Positions 16,739 to 24,522 of a stretch of 39,335 nt of DNA are shown here, piece after piece; within the stretch, counting starts at the first letter, position 1; each line of letters opens with the position of its first letter. Below the pieces are notes generated by a model, which made no database searches, was not told the origin of the DNA, and worked only from the letters and a program-made list of their open reading frames with translations. The translations under genes and the position numbers were made by a program. The stretch spans positions 1-39,335 of the forward strand of contig JAGDXS010000022.1 in assembly GCA_023261755.1 (NCBI GenBank), given 5' to 3'. The stretch comes from Thermoplasmata archaeon (GTDB lineage Archaea > Thermoplasmatota > Thermoplasmata > Thermoplasmatales > ARK-15).

Positions 16739-17603
16739 ATTCTTTTAGTTTTTCAATTAAATTATCCAATAAAGTTTCTTCCTTTTCATTAAGATCATTG
16801 AAAGGTTCCATGGAATAATTTTCAGGATTCTTCTCATCCAGTACTTTTTTCCTGAAAATATAATTGTATGAAACGTTATTTTTAAAATTCCTTAAAATTT
16901 CAATCACATGTAAAAATTTTTTATGCAATTCAAGATCCCTTCTTAAATATATATCATGAACAATGCTTGAGAAATTGGATGTACCACAAACACCTCCTGA
17001 AGCACCAAGAATCAATGATTCATATAAAAGTTCATCCTTGCCTTGAAAAATGTATCTTCCCTTTGGCAAATGGCTCAAATATAGATTGAATTTTTTCATA
17101 TCACCTGAACTATCCTTTATGCCAAGGATATTTGAAAATTCAGTCATCAGCTTTTCCATTATTTCAGCGCTGATGGAATTGCATGACAATTCTGGATTAT
17201 TGTAAAGGAATATGGGAATATCAATTGATTTTGCAATCTTTGAATAATAATTATACAGCGATGAATCATCATATTTTAAATAATATGGTGTAATGATCAC
17301 AACACCATCTGAGCCAATGTTCTCAGCGAATTTACCCATTGAAATTGTTTCTTCAAGATTATTTCTGCTTATGCCAGCAAGAAACGTTCCATTACTTTTA
17401 TAATTCTCCTTTGAAAATTCCAAAATCCTTTTATGCTTTTCAAAGGAGAATAAGGTGAATGCTCCTGTGGAAGATCCTGGAAATATGCCCTCTACTTTTA
17501 TCTTTTCAAGGTAATTTAGCAATTTTTCCAATGCAGGAAAATCAATTTCGTTATTTTTTACGGGCGTGATCATGGGTGTTATTATTCCATGGAATATTAC
17601 CAT
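16728..17603 (-). CDS. kdgA: DHDPS/NAL-family aldolase, probably 2-keto-3-deoxygluconate aldolase
   Basis: These are class I aldolases that form a Schiff base with pyruvate. Catalytic residues are present: Y134 in FLYNNPE and K163 in GIKDSSGD. The usual GTTGE loop reads GSSTGAF (43-49), without Glu, as also seen outside true lysine-pathway DHDPS. Thermoplasma and Picrophilus use a family member as KDG aldolase in the non-phosphorylated Entner-Doudoroff pathway, which is the best guess here. N-acetylneuraminate lyase or DHDPS activity is less likely. At 291 residues it is normal length. ATG overlaps the upstream stop by seven bases and its own end overlaps the kinase-like gene, so the three are an operon. 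The gene symbol is an inference from family and taxon. Confidence 0.85.
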   Translation of the reverse strand: MVIFHGIITPMITPVKNNEIDFPALEKLLNYLEKIKVEGIFPGSSTGAFTLFSFEKHKRILEFSKENYKSNGTFLAGISRNNLEETISMGKFAENIGSDGVVIITPYYLKYDDSSLYNYYSKIAKSIDIPIFLYNNPELSCNSISAEIMEKLMTEFSNILGIKDSSGDMKKFNLYLSHLPKGRYIFQGKDELLYESLILGASGGVCGTSNFSSIVHDIYLRRDLELHKKFLHVIEILRNFKNNVSYNYIFRKKVLDEKNPENYSMEPFNDLNEKEETLLDNLIEKLKEYEH

Positions 17604-18346
17604 AGATATGCCTCCATTTTTTTCAATTTATTTTTTTCAACCTTTATTACCTTTTCATGAAGTGGATTTAAATTTAAATCAACTAAATTCAGGTAATATG
17701 CAACAGTTGAAGACATAACAGAAATGAAATCATCATTTTTATATTCTATCAAAGAAAGATAATTTTCCCTGGGATCATTAAAATCTGAATAATAGCATAA
17801 TTTTATTTTACCATCATAATCATATCCTAGGCATAGCAAATTCAATGTATCTAATAGTTCTCGTTCGTGGAGAATTTCAATCAATTCTTCTATGTTCTGG
17901 ATTACATTGCCCTTCATGCTCTGAATTGCATAGGCAAATGTTTCCGTATCAGTAAGATTCTTAGTATTAATACCAAATTTTTCAGCTATTTTCTTTTTGT
18001 CTACAAATCCGTTATGGGCAATGTAAAAAGTCTCATTTTCCTTGAATATCCTGAATGGATGATCATCTATCCAACCCCTCCTCTGCTCCGTTTCCGATGC
18101 AAGCCTTGCATGTGCCAGTATTGCCATTCTGCCCTTTAGATAATCCATGAAAGAATTTTCATCATATATGGGATTCGATTTTCTCATAAAAAATTCTGAA
18201 TTTTTATTTAAAATAACAAACCCGTAACCATCTCCGTGTTTCTTATTGTTGCTGAAAACATCCTTGCCTGCAGACAATTTTAATGATTCAAAATATTTTG
18301 AAACATTCTCGTTTTTTCCAAGGTACAAGAACATCCTGCAATCCAT
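17597..18346 (-). CDS. Class-II glutamine amidotransferase-like (Ntn) protein
   Basis: The GATase-II fold releases ammonia from glutamine with an N-terminal Cys. Here the N-terminus reads MDCRMFLYLG, so the Cys is residue 3 rather than 2. Other conserved points are present: HGDGYGF (38-43), LAHARLAS with R81, IAHNGFVDK with N112-G113, and DTETFAYAI (D133). It is 249 residues and has no synthetase domain, so the acceptor is unknown. Such stand-alone proteins are often labelled predicted glutamine amidotransferase. ATG 18346 lies about 23 bases from a TATA-like box with no ribosome binding site, supporting a leaderless start at this very codon. It is the first gene of the unit with the KDG-aldolase-like and NAD-kinase-like genes. 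Confidence 0.87.
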   Translation of the reverse strand: MDCRMFLYLGKNENVSKYFESLKLSAGKDVFSNNKKHGDGYGFVILNKNSEFFMRKSNPIYDENSFMDYLKGRMAILAHARLASETEQRRGWIDDHPFRIFKENETFYIAHNGFVDKKKIAEKFGINTKNLTDTETFAYAIQSMKGNVIQNIEELIEILHERELLDTLNLLCLGYDYDGKIKLCYYSDFNDPRENYLSLIEYKNDDFISVMSSTVAYYLNLVDLNLNPLHEKVIKVEKNKLKKMEAYLW

Positions 18347-18364
18347 AATTGTAAAATATTTTTT

Positions 18365-18374
18365 GTTATAAAAA
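18365..18374 (-). promoter_or_regulatory. TATA-like box for the amidotransferase-like operon
   Basis: On the minus strand TTTTTATAAC is centred about 23 bases before ATG 18346, with only A/T-rich spacer and no ribosome binding site between. This fits a leaderless archaeal promoter and supports the annotated start. Confidence 0.45.
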
Positions 18375-18504
18375 GAATTTGAAAATTGTTTTCATAAAAT
18401 TATAAAATATTTTTTAAAATTTTAAAATAATTTATAAAATTTTCAAAATTGATTAAAAAGTAATCTATTAAAAAAATTTAATAATCATATGTAAATTACC
18501 TATT

Positions 18505-18942
18505 GTGCTCAATATCTTAAACCTCATGAATGATGCATTCGTTCCAATGGTCATGATCACTGGTCTTGCTTTACTTATTCTGGGCATAAATGAAAGGTAT
18601 TCAAGCGTTTTGAATAGAATCAGGGACATGCACAAAGATTTATTATTGAATAAAATTGAAAATGAGAAAGTTAAGGATTCATACAAAAAACAGATGAACA
18701 CACTATTATTGATGGCAAAAATTTTAAAAAATGCATTGCTATCAATGTATTTTGCAGTATTTTTCGCCATCGTATCAAGCATTTCAATATTAATTTCCTT
18801 CCTATTAAATTTTCAGCTCCAGGATATTATGCTCTTATCAATGATCTTTTCACTTGTTTCAATGTTCTTTGGTGCAATATTTGTAATTATTCATATATCC
18901 TTATCCTTAAAGGCTATAGAAATTGATGTTAAAAGTATGTAA
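18505..18942 (+). CDS. DUF2721-family membrane protein
   Basis: The pattern PMVMITGLALLILGINERYSSVLNRIRDMHKDLL matches DUF2721: a first membrane helix followed by a conserved N-R-x3-V-x-R-I-R motif. Two further hydrophobic regions follow at about 78-105 and 108-135. Function is unknown. The frame opens at GTG 18505. ATG 18526 (MNDAFVPM) is an equally possible start giving 138 residues. Neither has a ribosome binding site. It is divergent from the amidotransferase-like operon and followed by a T-run. Confidence 0.8.
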   Translation: MLNILNLMNDAFVPMVMITGLALLILGINERYSSVLNRIRDMHKDLLLNKIENEKVKDSYKKQMNTLLLMAKILKNALLSMYFAVFFAIVSSISILISFLLNFQLQDIMLLSMIFSLVSMFFGAIFVIIHISLSLKAIEIDVKSM

Positions 18943-18951
18943 ATTGAAAAA

Positions 18952-18958
18952 TTTTTTT
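18952..18958 (+). terminator. T-run terminator after the DUF2721 gene
   Basis: Seven consecutive T lie ten bases after the stop codon. Archaeal termination needs mainly such T-runs. Confidence 0.5.
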
Positions 18959-19005
18959 GTCATAAACGTGGATAAAATATGAAACTATCTTTTTGCTTAA
19001 TCAAT

Positions 19006-19535
19006 TCAATGTTGCAAAAAAAAACAAAGATATATTTCATGAACATACCTTTCAATTTCAAAACATCTATCTGGAAAGAATATGATTTTTAAATTTGTTA
19101 TAAATGGGCTAGTGTGATTTTTCAATGATATTATAAAATAACCCTTCCAATTCCACAAGTAATCAGAATCAAATGCGCATATAGATGTATTGAAATAATA
19201 ATAAATAGTTTCTTCCTTTCAATATTCTTTCCAGTTTTTGAAAACAGATGTTTTTCTTATCTTTCAAAATTACTTGGAAATAAATTTGGTACTGGTGATA
19301 CATTGATATAAATAATAAAACCAAATAAATAAAATGGCTCATTTATTATAATTGATAAATTATATATTTTAGTATCCCTTTTCAATTAATTGGAAATGTT
19401 TTTTGTAATATATTTGCAAGCATTCAAATTATTCGAAGTAGCGAAATTGGCGTTATTTTTGACTTTTATTAGCACTTGCATATAAATTATAGGACTTAGA
19501 TTATACAGCAATGGCCATTTAAATTCTTGTTTCAT
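19006..19535 (-). pseudogene. Probable decayed protein-coding gene, family not recognised
   Basis: On the minus strand, ATG 19535 opens a 49-codon frame beginning MKQEFKWPLLYNLSPIIYMQ and ending at TAA (19386-19388). The same frame continues beyond it for about 42 codons (LKRDTKIYNLSIII then FGFIIYINVSPVPNLFPSN) to a second TAA, then through HLFSKTGKNIERKK. A shift to another frame at about 19218 continues 70 codons as SICAFDSDYLWNWKGYF and PDRCFEIERYVHEIY, to TGA at 19006-19008. So few stops over about 175 codons in such AT-rich DNA suggests a gene broken by two stops and a frameshift. No family is recognisable and no functional product is expected. It could still be chance. Confidence 0.4.
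19060..19254. repeat. Imperfect inverted repeat
   Basis: CTGGAAAGAATAT (19071-19083) is the exact reverse complement of ATATTCTTTCCAG (19222-19234). Outside it AAAACATCT (19060-19068) matches AGATGTTTT (19246-19254) in inverted orientation, with two bases between arms on one side and eleven on the other. A third weaker pair (CCACAAGTAATC near 19154 and ATTACTTGG near 19269) is also inverted. The spacer inside is about 140 bases. It could be a mobile-element trace within the decayed gene or a large hairpin. No function is assigned. Confidence 0.5.
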
Positions 19536-19587
19536 ATCCAAAGGGCAGTAAAAAAAATTAAAAACTTAAATTGCCATGATTGATTAA

Positions 19588-21093
19588 ATGAAAATAACAA
19601 TATTTGATGGTCATGGAACGATAGGTGGAAACAAAATTTACATTGAAGAAAATAATGAGGGAATTTTCTTGGATTTTGGTATGAATTTTTCCTCATACGG
19701 AAAATATTACGAAGAATTCATCACAGAAAGACCTTCAAGGGGTATATACGATCTCTGGCGGCTTGGTTTAATACCAAAATTGAATATTTACAGGGACGAT
19801 CTAATACCTGATGATTTATCTTCAGAAATCTTAAAAAGTGATAAAATACCTGTAAAAATGGTTCTTATAAGCCATGCTCATCTTGACCATGCTGGGAATG
19901 TTTCTTTATTAAGGAATGATATACCTATTCTGGGTTCACCAGAAACTCTTGTAATTCTGAAATCAATACGGGATACTTCATCCGCTCATTTGGGAAATGA
20001 GATACCTTATTCAAAGGAAAGAATAAAGGATGGTTTTCTACTCAAGGCTTCAAAAAATATCATAAAAAGAAAAATGTTCGTGACTGATAGTTTAAATGAT
20101 GAATCTATAAATTTTCTAAGCTCGGTGAATTTAACTTCAAAGGAAAATGAAAATATGGCTGAAATAGATGATTTTAAAAACCATAATCTACATTTTGAAT
20201 TCAAACCATTCATTGTGGATCATTCTATTCCTGGAGCAACTTCATTCCTGATAAAAGCGGATTTTGAAATAGCATATACTGGTGATCTAAGATTCCATGG
20301 AAAAAGGAAAGATGGATCGATGGATTTTTTCAAAAATGCTAAAAATGCCAGAATTCTAATTACAGAAGGTACGAGGATAGGCAGGGCTGATGATACAAAT
20401 GTTTCAGAGGAAATTGTTTATGAAAATTCATTTTCCATCATAAATGAATCTAATGATCTGGTAATTTCAGATTTTTCTCCAAGAAATTTTGAAAGGCTGG
20501 AAACATTTAAGAAAATTGCGGAAAAAACTGGCAGGTCCCTTGTTATTACTACAAAAGATGCCTATTATTTAGATGCTCTGGATGCTTTAAACAAAACAGA
20601 AATGATGAAAAACTTAAAAATTTATTCTGAATATTCTCTCAAAGAAAATAAATGGCAATCTATCATTTATGATAAATATGGAGGTGAATACATCTACCCG
20701 AATGACATAAAAAATGATCCTTCTAATTATATTTTGTGCTTTTCTTTCTATGATATGCCAAAATTGCTCGATATCATGCCTAATGGAGGAGACTATATTT
20801 ATTCATCAAGTGAAGCATTCGGCGAGGAGGATATATTCAGCTTTGAAAGGTTGCTTGAATGGATAAAATTCTTCAATTTTAAGGTCCATGGAATAAAAAT
20901 TGAAAACAATGAAATCAGGTTTGAAAAGGGTCTTCATGCATCAGGTCATGCATCTAAGGATGATTTGATCCATGCAATAGATATAATGGATCCGGACCTA
21001 ATTATACCAGTACATACCGAGAATCCAGACTGGTTTTTGCAGAATTTTGAAAATGTCAAGATTATAAAAAATGGCAAAGATTTAACATTTTGA
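19588..21093 (+). CDS. rnj: RNase J-type beta-CASP ribonuclease
   Basis: This is a metallo-beta-lactamase-fold nuclease. Archaeal RNase J degrades RNA mainly 5' to 3' and also has endonuclease activity in relatives. The metal-binding motif is SHAHLDHAG with H96, H98, D100 and H101. VDHSIPGATSF supplies the third motif His, and YTGDLRFHG the bridging Asp. Beta-CASP motifs follow: ILITEGTRIGR (Asp/Glu motif A type) and the C-terminal HASGHASKDDL with PVHTENPDWF (motifs B/C, the last metal His). The N-terminus MKITIFDGHGTIGGNKIYIE resembles other archaeal RNase J proteins. At 501 residues it is slightly longer than many archaeal forms. It is a single gene, convergent with the EamA transporter, stops adjacent. 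Confidence 0.87.
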   Translation: MKITIFDGHGTIGGNKIYIEENNEGIFLDFGMNFSSYGKYYEEFITERPSRGIYDLWRLGLIPKLNIYRDDLIPDDLSSEILKSDKIPVKMVLISHAHLDHAGNVSLLRNDIPILGSPETLVILKSIRDTSSAHLGNEIPYSKERIKDGFLLKASKNIIKRKMFVTDSLNDESINFLSSVNLTSKENENMAEIDDFKNHNLHFEFKPFIVDHSIPGATSFLIKADFEIAYTGDLRFHGKRKDGSMDFFKNAKNARILITEGTRIGRADDTNVSEEIVYENSFSIINESNDLVISDFSPRNFERLETFKKIAEKTGRSLVITTKDAYYLDALDALNKTEMMKNLKIYSEYSLKENKWQSIIYDKYGGEYIYPNDIKNDPSNYILCFSFYDMPKLLDIMPNGGDYIYSSSEAFGEEDIFSFERLLEWIKFFNFKVHGIKIENNEIRFEKGLHASGHASKDDLIHAIDIMDPDLIIPVHTENPDWFLQNFENVKIIKNGKDLTF

Positions 21094-21948
21094 TCATTTT
21101 CTCTGGGATAAATATATGCCTATTATAAGTAAAATGAAACCAATCAAATTCAATCCTGTCAAGATTTCTTTTAGAAATATTGCACTAATGATCACTGAAA
21201 ATGCAGGAACAATGAATAGGTATGATGAAATTTCGGATACGTTGTATTTCCTAAATAAATGCAAATAAATGAAATAGGCCATAGAAGTACCAAGCATACC
21301 CATGTATGCCGTTATGCTCAAATATTCAATGTTAAGATTACCTATTATTAATGGCCCTGAAATTAAAGCTATAATAAAAGTGATTGGCAAAGCATAAACA
21401 AATTGCATTGTATTTACTTTAACCGGTTCAATCTCATTCATGTATTTTTTATAAAATATTGTTCCAAATGACCATGACAAAGATCCTAAAAATAGGAATA
21501 TGAGACCATAAATTGATTTTATTTGCATTTCCTGGAAGAATATTAAAACAATACCTGCAAGGCCAATAAACGATCCTGAAAGGTTTAATTTTTTTACCTT
21601 TTCATTTAATAAGGGTATTGATAGGAGAACAACAAAAACAGGGTATGTGTATATTATTATTGAAGATATGGATGCACTTTCACTCATTTCGCCTATGAAC
21701 CAGAATTCCATAAAACCAACAATATTGAGCAGAGCTATGACCAGGAATTTTAAATGTGTTTTAAATGACTTTCCCACTTTTAATGATTTAGGAAATAGAA
21801 TTAATGAAAGTATCAAAGCAAATAAAATTCTGAAGAATAGTAAATAGTACTCGTTTTCATATAATACCGCTATCTTGACCAAAGGGTAGTTAATTGACCA
21901 GAACAGGCTCATGAATACAAAGAGAACTGCATCCCTGTAATTTTTCAT
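21094..21948 (-). CDS. EamA/DMT-superfamily transporter
   Basis: The 284-residue protein has ten hydrophobic segments in two five-helix halves, each with an EamA pattern (FWSINYPLVKIAV in the first; SLSWSFGTIFYKKYM in the second), and ends in a short basic tail (SQRK). Members move metabolites such as amino acids, nucleotides or organic cations across the cytoplasmic membrane. The substrate cannot be predicted. It converges on the RNase J gene with touching stops. No partner gene is nearby. Confidence 0.9.
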   Translation of the reverse strand: MKNYRDAVLFVFMSLFWSINYPLVKIAVLYENEYYLLFFRILFALILSLILFPKSLKVGKSFKTHLKFLVIALLNIVGFMEFWFIGEMSESASISSIIIYTYPVFVVLLSIPLLNEKVKKLNLSGSFIGLAGIVLIFFQEMQIKSIYGLIFLFLGSLSWSFGTIFYKKYMNEIEPVKVNTMQFVYALPITFIIALISGPLIIGNLNIEYLSITAYMGMLGTSMAYFIYLHLFRKYNVSEISSYLFIVPAFSVIISAIFLKEILTGLNLIGFILLIIGIYLSQRK

Positions 21949-21985
21949 TTACACACGCATACATTTTCCTAATATATACTTTGCT

Positions 21986-22002
21986 TAAAAAAAATAAAAA
22001 AA
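21986..22002 (-). terminator. T-run terminator after the P-type ATPase gene
   Basis: On the minus strand, the bases just after the stop read as two T-runs separated by one A, a typical archaeal terminator. Confidence 0.5.
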
Positions 22003-24420
22003 TTATCTGGATAATCCAAGTTTCTCAAGCAGCAATTTTACATTGTCATTCAGAAGGAGACCAACAAGGATTGCATATATTATTATTACAATGAAATCAT
22101 TTATAGTCACAGGATGCAATAGGCCTAACCCGAATGTTGAAAGCAATGATACAATGATCATGTCTGCTAGAATTGAAATTGTTAATGTTCTACCAGGCTT
22201 GGATTTCCAGAAGTGATCCCTCTCACGCACAACTATGGGCGTAAGGAGACCGAAAAACATCATTTCTGTGAAAAAGAAAGTATGCATCAAATGTATGTTA
22301 GATGATATATCAAGATAATGCAAACCAATGTATAATAGAATGAACAATTCTATTGTTGTGAACATACCCATTGATATGCTGAACTTGACTAATTTTGATA
22401 CATTCCATTTTTCTGGAGATTTTGAGCCTCTTTCATTATCAGTTGAAAGTGAGATTGTTACGAAATCAATGAGGAAAAGGAATAGAACAATATCTAATGC
22501 TGATAGAACATAATAGCCAGTAATAAGGAATGCAAGGGCAACGAAAACAGCGATCTCGAACGTTTTTATTATTTTATTCAAGACCCAGGTGACTATCCTC
22601 TGGTATATTGTCCTTCCTGTTTTAACAAGATCTACGATATTTGAAAGGCCTTCGGAAGTTAGAACAACACTTGCTGCACCCTTAGCAACATCTGTAGCAT
22701 TGCTCACCGCTATTCCTACCTCGGCCTGCTTCAATGCAGGTGCATCGTTTATGCCATCACCTGTCATTCCAACAATATGGTTTTTTGCCTGAAGACTCTT
22801 CACTATTATGTATTTATCCTCAGGGTATATTTCAGCAAATCCATCGCTCTGTTCCGCCAGATTTGCTGCTTCCACAGGGCTCTGATTTTTTAAATTCTTA
22901 ATGTCAGAGGTTCGTACTATCCTATTGCCCAAGCCAATCTCCTTCGCAATTTCCTTGGCTATTGGTTCTGCATCACCAGTGAGCATTTTTACCGAAACAC
23001 CTAGATCACGCAATTCTGAAATGAGCTTGGGTGTATCAGGTCTAGGCAAATCGTATAGTGCAACAAGACCGCAGAACTTGCATTCATTTCCAGAAGATAC
23101 TGAAACTGCCAGTGTTCTATATCCCTTTGATGCAAAATCCTCCATTGTCTTTTTTATTTCATCAGATATTTCCTGTTTGCATAATTCAGCTATTACATTC
23201 ACTGCTCCCTTTGCTATCCTTATTTCTTTCCCATCCTTTTCAACTATAGATTCAGTCCTCCTAGTTGAAGGATCGAAAGGGAAAAATTGCTTGACCCTGA
23301 AATCTGAAAATTTTAAATTTTTAGATCTTGCATAATTTATGAATGCTATATCTATGGGGTCCTGATTTGCCTCCTCTGATGCAAGTGATCCATAAATTGC
23401 AAGTTCGTCTTCTGAACAGCCATTTAAAGGCATTAGTTTTGTAATGGATAATTTATTCATGGTCAATGTACCAGTTTTATCTGCGCATATGGTATCCATG
23501 GATGCTGCATCTTCGATTGCACTGAGCCTTGTTATTAATGCACCTTTTTTGGCTATTTCCAATGAGCCAACGGCCATGCTAACCGTAAACATTGCGGGTA
23601 GGGCTACAGGAACAGCAAAAACAATGAGAACTAAGGCCAGGGGGATAACATCTATTATGTTCATTCCATGGATATAAGTAACAATGAACATGGCTGCAAT
23701 GAGAACGATCACTATAAGAAGAAGATAATCAACTATCCTTGTGGTAATTTGTTCCATGTGCAATTTTGGCCTTGCTAGCTGGACAAGTTCAGTTGTTTTG
23801 CCAAAATAGGTGTTCTTACCTGTTTTCACTACAACTGTAGTTGCTTCATTCTTCCTCACAATTGAACCTGAGAATAGAACATCATTGTATTTTTTCACAA
23901 CAGGCAATGATTCACCGGTCAATGCAGATTGATCAATTTCCAGCTCGGAATTTGAAATTATTTTCAAATCTGCGGGAACGAAATCTCCTGCTCTGATTCT
24001 TACAATATCTCCTGGCACGAGCTCCCTTGCAGGGATTGATTTCCAATTCCCATCCCTGAGGACTTTCGCGTTTACCTGCAATTTTTTTCTTAATAGCTCA
24101 ACTGCCTTTGATGCTCTTTCCTCCTGAGTGAAACCAATTATTGCATTTACAACAAGGAGTCCTGCTATGATATATGCATCAAGATAACTGTGTATAATGT
24201 AAGAAAAGACCATTGTAATTTCCAGCATAAATGGTGTCAAACCGTAGAATTTCTTAGCCAACTTTTTTGCAGAACTCTCCTTTTTCTCTATGATTTCATT
24301 GTAGCCATACTTTTTAGCCCTTTCCAATGCTTCATTTTGTGAAAGGCCTTTATTTGGATCTACCTCTAAATTTTTTAACACATCTTGCGCAGACAATTTA
24401 TCAAAATCCAGGTCTGCCAT
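22003..24420 (-). CDS. Plasma-membrane type (P3A) H+-transporting P-type ATPase
   Basis: This is an ATP-driven ion pump, most similar in pattern to fungal/plant PMA proton pumps. The domain order is complete: cation-ATPase N domain (LSAQDVLKNLEVDP), actuator with DQSALTGESLPV, TM4 motif AVPVALPAMFTVS, phosphorylation site CADKTGTLT (Asp314 in this numbering), nucleotide loop KGAVNVI and MLTGDAEP, hinge MTGDGINDAPALK, then TM5-10. FLFLIDFVTISLSTD carries an Asp (652) at the place of the proton-binding Asp of AHA2/Pma1. At 805 residues there is no C-terminal autoinhibitory tail. The frame can open at 24468, but ATG 24420 has GAGATGAT four bases upstream and gives a usual N-terminus. It likely exports protons or helps pH homeostasis in an acidophile. 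Confidence 0.92.
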   Translation of the reverse strand: MADLDFDKLSAQDVLKNLEVDPNKGLSQNEALERAKKYGYNEIIEKKESSAKKLAKKFYGLTPFMLEITMVFSYIIHSYLDAYIIAGLLVVNAIIGFTQEERASKAVELLRKKLQVNAKVLRDGNWKSIPARELVPGDIVRIRAGDFVPADLKIISNSELEIDQSALTGESLPVVKKYNDVLFSGSIVRKNEATTVVVKTGKNTYFGKTTELVQLARPKLHMEQITTRIVDYLLLIVIVLIAAMFIVTYIHGMNIIDVIPLALVLIVFAVPVALPAMFTVSMAVGSLEIAKKGALITRLSAIEDAASMDTICADKTGTLTMNKLSITKLMPLNGCSEDELAIYGSLASEEANQDPIDIAFINYARSKNLKFSDFRVKQFFPFDPSTRRTESIVEKDGKEIRIAKGAVNVIAELCKQEISDEIKKTMEDFASKGYRTLAVSVSSGNECKFCGLVALYDLPRPDTPKLISELRDLGVSVKMLTGDAEPIAKEIAKEIGLGNRIVRTSDIKNLKNQSPVEAANLAEQSDGFAEIYPEDKYIIVKSLQAKNHIVGMTGDGINDAPALKQAEVGIAVSNATDVAKGAASVVLTSEGLSNIVDLVKTGRTIYQRIVTWVLNKIIKTFEIAVFVALAFLITGYYVLSALDIVLFLFLIDFVTISLSTDNERGSKSPEKWNVSKLVKFSISMGMFTTIELFILLYIGLHYLDISSNIHLMHTFFFTEMMFFGLLTPIVVRERDHFWKSKPGRTLTISILADMIIVSLLSTFGLGLLHPVTINDFIVIIIYAILVGLLLNDNVKLLLEKLGLSR

Positions 24421-24522
24421 TGTTATCATCTCTTTACATTCTCTTATAATAGCAATCATATAAATCATTTTCCAAAATAAATCAAAAAAATTTATTATGT
24501 AAATTATATTTAACGGAAATAA
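24421..24522. promoter_or_regulatory. Divergent promoter region between ATPase and MFS genes
   Basis: Most of this 100-base interval is A/T, with TATA-like AAATTTATTA at about 24487-24496 for the plus-strand gene. The minus-strand gene has a ribosome binding site (GAGATGAT) and the plus-strand gene does not. Shared control of the two is possible but not shown. Confidence 0.4.

Larger units (their letters stand above)
18943..19587. other. 645-base interval without an intact gene
   Basis: This interval holds the T-run terminator of the DUF2721 gene, the probable decayed minus-strand gene and its inverted repeat, and at its right end the AT-rich promoter of the RNase J gene (ACTTAAATT at 19564-19572, about 20 bases before ATG). 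No RNA gene or CRISPR repeat was seen. Confidence 0.5.

Noticed and set aside
22901-23335. A 144-codon plus-strand frame within the P-type ATPase gene
   Set aside because: The ATPase frame carries all family motifs here; the opposite frame has low-complexity Ser/Phe content.
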